Source: Ktedonobacteria bacterium brp13 (GTDB lineage Bacteria; Chloroflexota; Ktedonobacteria; Ktedonobacterales; Ktedonobacteraceae). Taken from it: a stretch of 64,000 nucleotides of DNA. Below the pieces are notes generated by a model that saw only the letters and a list, made by a program, of their open reading frames with translations, was not told the DNA's origin and made no database searches. Positions 59,792-64,000 of this stretch are shown one piece after another (position 1 is the first letter of the stretch; the number at the start of each line of letters is the position of its first letter). Made by a program: the position numbers and the translations under genes. The stretch lies in the NCBI GenBank assembly GCA_015099395.1, contig AP024096.1, positions 2,604,001 through 2,668,000 on the forward strand, written 5' to 3'.

Positions 59792-60721
59792 ATGGAGATC
59801 CGCCAACTTACAACATTCCGCATATTGGCCCAGACGCTTAGCTTCAGTCGTACCGCTGATGCTCTCAACTATGTCCAGTCCAGCGTCACGGCACAGATAC
59901 AAGCATTGGAAGAGGAGCTGGGAGTGCGGCTCTTCGATCGCCTGGGCAAACGCGTCACATTGACCGATGCTGGCAGACGACTCCAGCTCTATGCCGAAAA
60001 GATTCTCAACCAGGTCAACGAGGCTCGTAGCGCCGTCACAGACAACGAGAGCCCGACCGGTACTGTCACCATCAGTGCGCCCGAATCACTCTGCACCTAC
60101 CGTCTACCCACGTTACTCCACGAATTTCGGCTACAGTATCCCCAGGCTCGCCTGATCTTCCGGCCCTGTCTTGACTGCTCACAACTGCGTCGCCGGGTCA
60201 GCGAAGGCTTGATCGATATCGCCTTTATTATCGATGATATCTTTCCTTCACAGGCGCTCCAATACGAGCAAGTAGGCCACGATCCTCTCTATATCCTTGC
60301 CGCACCCGATCATCCCGTCGCACTACAACTGGCCCGAAGAGGCACGACGCTCCAGGGTACCGAATTGCAGGGCGAACACTTCCTGCTCACCGAACAGGGC
60401 TGCTCATACCGCAATACGCTCGAAGCCGCCCTACGCCGTAACGGCATCGATGCCGTCGCAGACCTTGAATTTAGTAGTGTAGAAGCCATCAAGCAATGCA
60501 CGATGGCAGGCCTGGGCTTAGCCTTTCTGCCCGAATTTAGCGCACAGGCAGAGATCGCCGATGGTCGGCTGGTCAAATTACCCTGGGAGGGCAATACCTT
60601 CGCCATTGGCACCTATATGCTCTGGCACCAGGAGAAATGGCTCTCGCCGACAATTCGTGCATTCATAGAAAGTGCACGCAACACACTATGCGGCGAAAAA
60701 GTAACCACCCTGGCCTCGTAA
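59792..60721 (+). CDS. LysR-family transcriptional regulator
   Basis: A LysR-type regulator of 309 residues. N-terminal helix-turn-helix: MEIRQLTTFRILAQTLSFSR then TADALNYVQSSVTAQIQALE, ending LFDRLGKRVTLTDAGRRL. The C-terminal part is a periplasmic-binding-like effector domain. The start follows ATAGGAGATACGCTGA. The gene is 119 bases before the MFS exporter gene on the same strand, so the regulator and transporter may be a unit. The inducer is unknown. Confidence 0.9.
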   Translation: MEIRQLTTFRILAQTLSFSRTADALNYVQSSVTAQIQALEEELGVRLFDRLGKRVTLTDAGRRLQLYAEKILNQVNEARSAVTDNESPTGTVTISAPESLCTYRLPTLLHEFRLQYPQARLIFRPCLDCSQLRRRVSEGLIDIAFIIDDIFPSQALQYEQVGHDPLYILAAPDHPVALQLARRGTTLQGTELQGEHFLLTEQGCSYRNTLEAALRRNGIDAVADLEFSSVEAIKQCTMAGLGLAFLPEFSAQAEIADGRLVKLPWEGNTFAIGTYMLWHQEKWLSPTIRAFIESARNTLCGEKVTTLAS

Positions 60722-60840
60722 TCCAGTAAGCCAGGTTGACAGTTAACATAGCTGGCAAATACAATGGTTACTAACAAATAGTAAGAAGAATAAGAGATCT
60801 GCACTTCGATCCATTCTAGCATTCCCTCGGAGCACATTAC

Positions 60841-62307
60841 ATGCAACATCGTCAAATGGATCCAAAGATTAGCGTAAGTATCGTTTTCGTCGCAGCAATG
60901 TTTATGTCTATCATGGACGGCACTATCGTTAACGTAGCATTACCTGCAATTGGACAGCAATTTCATGCACCTGGCACCTCAGTAGATGCCATCGTCGTCG
61001 CCTATCTCGTGACCCTGGCGGTCATTATCCCTGTATCGGGCTGGCTGGGTGATCGGCTAGGGACCAAACGCGTCTTTTTGTGCGCGCTGGCCCTCTTTAG
61101 CCTTGCCTCCGCTCTGTGCGGGCTGGCTAACAGTCTTGGTATGCTGATCGCCTTCCGCGCCTTACAAGGGATCGCAGGCGGAGCGCTCACGCCGGTCGGC
61201 ACCACGCTCCTCTACCGCACATTTCCACCGGCACAACGGGTCCAGGTTGCTCGTATTCTGAATATCCCAACTGTGCTAGCGCCAGCCAGCGGGCCGATCA
61301 TCGGTGGTCTCCTGGTCGTAAAGCTCTCATGGCACTGGGTCTTCTATGTCAACGTCCCCATCGGTATCGCCGCCTGTATCTTTGGTGCGCTCTACCTGCA
61401 AGAACTGCGTGAGCCCAGCACCGATCACTTCGACTTCACTGGCTTCATACTCGCAGGACTTGGCCTCTCACTCGCAATGTATGCATTAAGCGAAGGTCCA
61501 GACCTCGGTTGGGCTGCACCAGTCATCATCATTACTGGCATCGCCGGTATCATCTCACTCATCGCATTCGTCATTATCGAACTACGCACAGAGCAGCCGA
61601 TGCTCGACTTGCGGCTCTTGAGCAATCGTCTCTTCACTAGCTGCAATCTCGTCTCCTTCTTCTCTGGCTCCGGCTTCCTCGGCGTCCTCTATGCCGCCCC
61701 GCTCTTCTTGCAGGAGGCGCGCGGCGTATCAGCGCTAACATCAGGACTGACAACCTTCCCTGAAGCAATCGGCGTTATTATAGCGACACAGTTCGCCGCA
61801 CGGATCTATCCAACGCTCGGACCACGCCGCTTAATGCTGGCAGGCTTGTCCCTCGTTGCAGTTATGATGATATTGCTCAGCTTTATTGACGCAACAACCA
61901 ACCTCTGGTTCATGCGTATCATGATCTTCTTCATCGGCGTCGGTATGGCTAACATCTTCCTACCTGCACAGACTGCTGCCTTTGCCAATATCAGTTCGCA
62001 GGCGACAGGACAGGCGTCCGCACTCTACAACACGCAGCGGCAGGTTGGTGCCGCACTCGGTGTCGCCATTCTGAGTAGTGTCATCAGTGGCATTGGTGCA
62101 ACCTACCTCGATAGCCACAATGTCACCCTCCCCAACTACACGGCCTATCACGCTGCATTTATCACGGCAGCCGGACTCATCATTATCGCAGGCGCTTTTG
62201 CGCTCCTCGTACGCGACAAAGATGCAGCCGCAACCATGCGCCGTGTAATCAAGAAAACCAACCCGCAGCAAGTTGCACAACAATCTATCGCTACCGAAGC
62301 TGGCTAG
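60841..62307 (+). CDS. MFS drug-export permease, EmrB/QacA (DHA2) type
   Basis: A permease of 488 residues with fourteen hydrophobic helices. The family motif SIMDGTIVNVALPAIGQQF lies in helix one (about 23-41); motif A DRLGTKRV is in the loop after helix two; motif C is APASGPIIGG in helix five. It would expel lipophilic drugs using the proton gradient. The start at 60841 (MQHRQMDPK) or 60856 (MDPKISV). It follows the LysR gene on the same strand. Confidence 0.9.
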   Translation: MQHRQMDPKISVSIVFVAAMFMSIMDGTIVNVALPAIGQQFHAPGTSVDAIVVAYLVTLAVIIPVSGWLGDRLGTKRVFLCALALFSLASALCGLANSLGMLIAFRALQGIAGGALTPVGTTLLYRTFPPAQRVQVARILNIPTVLAPASGPIIGGLLVVKLSWHWVFYVNVPIGIAACIFGALYLQELREPSTDHFDFTGFILAGLGLSLAMYALSEGPDLGWAAPVIIITGIAGIISLIAFVIIELRTEQPMLDLRLLSNRLFTSCNLVSFFSGSGFLGVLYAAPLFLQEARGVSALTSGLTTFPEAIGVIIATQFAARIYPTLGPRRLMLAGLSLVAVMMILLSFIDATTNLWFMRIMIFFIGVGMANIFLPAQTAAFANISSQATGQASALYNTQRQVGAALGVAILSSVISGIGATYLDSHNVTLPNYTAYHAAFITAAGLIIIAGAFALLVRDKDAAATMRRVIKKTNPQQVAQQSIATEAG

Positions 62308-62465
62308 CATAGACACGACACGAAACAATCACTAAACAATCACTAAACAATAGAGAAAAGTAATCAGACAAGATAGAGTCATATCTATGTGTTATGATAT
62401 GCTACATACTCATTTAGCGTAACCAGGCTTTACGCTCCACATAGACAAGGACGAATATATTTACC

Positions 62466-63101
62466 ATGGATCTCTATCTTGTACGACACGGAGAAAAGGC
62501 GTCATACGCGACTGACGCGATACTGACGCCCCGTGGTGAGCAGCAGGCCAGAGCGGTAGGACGCTACTGTGCCCAGTTGCCGGTAACGTTGATGGCTGCG
62601 AGCCCGCTGCTACGCACATTGAAGACGGCACAAATTATGTCTGACGCGATGGGTGGACAGCCTTTCGAGATCTGGCCGGAGATCCGTGAGGGTCTTTTTA
62701 GAGAGGCACGCCGCTACCCAAAGAGCGAGGGGGAAAAGCTGTATCCATCGGCGCGCTTCACCGCAACATTTGACGATCAGCCACCATTTTATGCAATCGA
62801 TACCGAAGAAAGTATGCTCGCACGCAGTCGAGAGGCCATTCGACTCCTGCAAGCGCGTAGCACAGCCGATGATACCGTCGTTCTGGTCACGCATGGCGGC
62901 TTCATCTCTTATTTTATGCATACAATCCTGCAGATGACACCGGGAAGTTTCAGCTATTTCAAAGTCGCCTTCGCCTCTATCACACACCTGCGCTACTACA
63001 TACCTGAACCCCGGAAGGGTCTGCCGCCCGTCTACCCAGCACGCACCCTCGATGTGCTATCGGTCGGCGACACCATCCATCTCCAGAACTTGCTAGATTA
63101 G
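62466..63101 (+). CDS. Histidine phosphatase-family protein
   Basis: A protein of 211 residues in the phosphoglycerate-mutase-like histidine phosphatase superfamily. The RHG motif is LYLVRHGEKASY (phospho-His9), the second His is in LVTHGGFISY, and SPLLRTLKTAQIM is the usual substrate-binding turn. Members include phosphoglycerate mutases and phosphatases of small molecules; the exact substrate cannot be read. No clear ribosome site is visible. A stem-loop lies about 85 bases past the stop. Confidence 0.88.
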   Translation: MDLYLVRHGEKASYATDAILTPRGEQQARAVGRYCAQLPVTLMAASPLLRTLKTAQIMSDAMGGQPFEIWPEIREGLFREARRYPKSEGEKLYPSARFTATFDDQPPFYAIDTEESMLARSREAIRLLQARSTADDTVVLVTHGGFISYFMHTILQMTPGSFSYFKVAFASITHLRYYIPEPRKGLPPVYPARTLDVLSVGDTIHLQNLLD

Positions 63102-63184
63102 CAGGGGCTGCCCTCTACGTCATGCTGAAAGTATCTATCTTACGCATGCTGTCTGCCTACAGCACACAAAGATGCGCCTCAGCT

Positions 63185-63232
63185 ATAGTTACAATGCGCC
63201 CAATGATAACTATTTCGACGCATTGTAACTAT
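63185..63232. repeat. 14-bp perfect stem-loop in the intergenic gap
   Basis: ATAGTTACAATGCG and CGCATTGTAACTAT pair perfectly. The loop contains the same ATAACTATTTCG sequence that follows the right arm. Possibly a terminator after the histidine phosphatase. Confidence 0.5.
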
Positions 63233-63288
63233 TTCGTTGCCCCGGCGAGGGCTTTATTTGCTCTTCCGGAAGTGCTAGTACAGAGCTA

Positions 63289-63340
63289 TGTTACACACAA
63301 AATAACATCTGTTACAAATAACATTTTGTTACATGTAACA
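63289..63340. promoter_or_regulatory. TGTTACA direct repeats and palindrome upstream of a binding-protein gene
   Basis: TGTTACA occurs at 63289, 63310 and 63327, the last forming the 14-bp palindrome TGTTACATGTAACA with its complement. Three spaced half-sites plus a full palindrome resemble a regulator-binding cluster, about 230 bases before the next gene. Confidence 0.45.
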
Positions 63341-63567
63341 TAGAATAATTTTACTCCCTGTTAACATCCATTTAAAACCTTCCATTTAAACTACATAGCA
63401 GTGGAGCTTTTCGCTACGTATTGTTCTGTCTCTTGTCATATAAATTAGTTCCTGCTGCGCTAGCAGGTGAGCAGGTTATGAGTTTTGACACAACACTACC
63501 CGGTCTATGCCTCATCAATGCAAAAGGTATAGACGCTCCAATTGTAATTAAGGAGAAATATTTACTC

Positions 63568-64000
63568 ATGTCTGTAATCCCTGGCAAAAAGCCTTCTATT
63601 TCGCTATTGAGAAGTTCTATTTTATTTTTATCGTTACTCTCAATAGTAGTGGCGCTTGCTGCGTGTGGTGGTAGCGGTAGTGGTAGCGCCTCTGCCTCTA
63701 GCACCTCCAACGGATCTGCCACTTCTACGTGTAATGCATCCACTGGTCTGACCCTCTACTCTGCGCAAGGCTATGATTCTGATATGGCGCATGCTTTCCA
63801 GAAGCAGACCGGTATTACAACCAAACTTGTCGATGACAGTACAGGTAATCTGCTGGCAAAGATATCGGCTGAAGGCAATGTGAATCCACAATGGGATGTT
63901 ACCTGGTTCGATGGCAATGTATCCATGCAGTCGTTGGACGATCAGCATGCGTTGCTCAAATGGTCCTCGCCGAGCGCCAGCAACCTGACAACGCTGGGAA
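63568..64000 (+). CDS. Lipoprotein solute-binding protein of an ABC transporter (3' end cut)
   Basis: Starts MSVIPGKKPSISLLRSSILF with an AAGGAG site. A signal peptide with lipobox VVALAACGG (Cys at about 32) is followed by a Ser/Gly-rich linker. The mature part begins LTLYSAQGYDSDMAHAFQKQ then TGITTKLVDDSTGNLLAKIS and DVTWFDGN, the pattern of extracellular iron(III)/phosphonate-type solute-binding proteins (AfuA/FbpA-like). The gene runs off the window. The ligand is uncertain: iron is most likely, 2-aminoethylphosphonate or polyamine is possible. Confidence 0.82.
   Translation, partial: MSVIPGKKPSISLLRSSILFLSLLSIVVALAACGGSGSGSASASSTSNGSATSTCNASTGLTLYSAQGYDSDMAHAFQKQTGITTKLVDDSTGNLLAKISAEGNVNPQWDVTWFDGNVSMQSLDDQHALLKWSSPSASNLTTLG

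Overview
The window looks like a chromosomal segment of a Ktedonobacteria-type member of the Chloroflexota. This is inferred from the overall gene mix: many small soluble oxidoreductases, GNAT proteins, Pro/Tyr-rich membrane proteins, ECF sigma factors, a load of different IS families, and proteins with kinase and LuxR-type accessory domains. GC is moderate and no rRNA or tRNA gene was recognised. Both edges cut genes: an FTR1-type iron permease on the left and a lipoprotein solute-binding protein on the right.

Layout. 1-7.3 kb holds the iron permease, a haloacetate dehalogenase with every key residue, an ECF sigma/anti-sigma pair, hydrolases and an aldo/keto reductase. 7.5-12.5 kb is accessory DNA. 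It has a winged-helix, replication-initiator-like protein with 9-bp iteron-like repeats upstream, then an IS200/IS605-type element that encodes an apparently intact IscB nuclease with a probable omega-RNA region and a tnpA broken by an in-frame stop. 12.6-20.5 kb holds FAD and flavin oxidoreductases, an IS1182-type transposon, a GNAT protein, an SDR and a secreted beta-barrel-like protein. 21.3-27.7 kb is a pile-up of three intact IS elements of different families. All three are inserted in one copy of a hairpin-rich MITE-like repeat, each with its own target duplication. 27.8-48 kb is mainly ordinary metabolism and signalling: NUDIX, a pseudokinase, a ThrE exporter, a PAS histidine kinase, TatA, GNATs, a UGT-type glycosyltransferase, glutaredoxin, geranylgeranyl-reductase-type flavoprotein, M20 peptidase, SDRs and a HAD phosphatase. 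48-64 kb holds zinc-ribbon/Pro-rich and YggT-like membrane proteins, a 2H phosphoesterase, a stand-alone PolX-type N-terminal domain, LOG, an arsenic cluster (arsC, a Cys-tailed SigZ-like sigma factor, arsM), CAP, aminotransferase and EVE proteins, a LysR-MFS pair and a histidine phosphatase.

Two dispersed repeat families tie the window together. One is a ~200-270 bp MITE-like element (three copies) whose arms carry small hairpins that keep pairing while their sequence changes. The other is a ~75-bp palindromic element (five copies), four of which lie within about 60 bp of a stop codon. The strongest candidates for new biology are the covarying-hairpin MITE and its role as an IS landing pad, the IscB element that has lost its transposase, the IS701-like element with a DNA-binding passenger gene, and the SigZ-arsM association.
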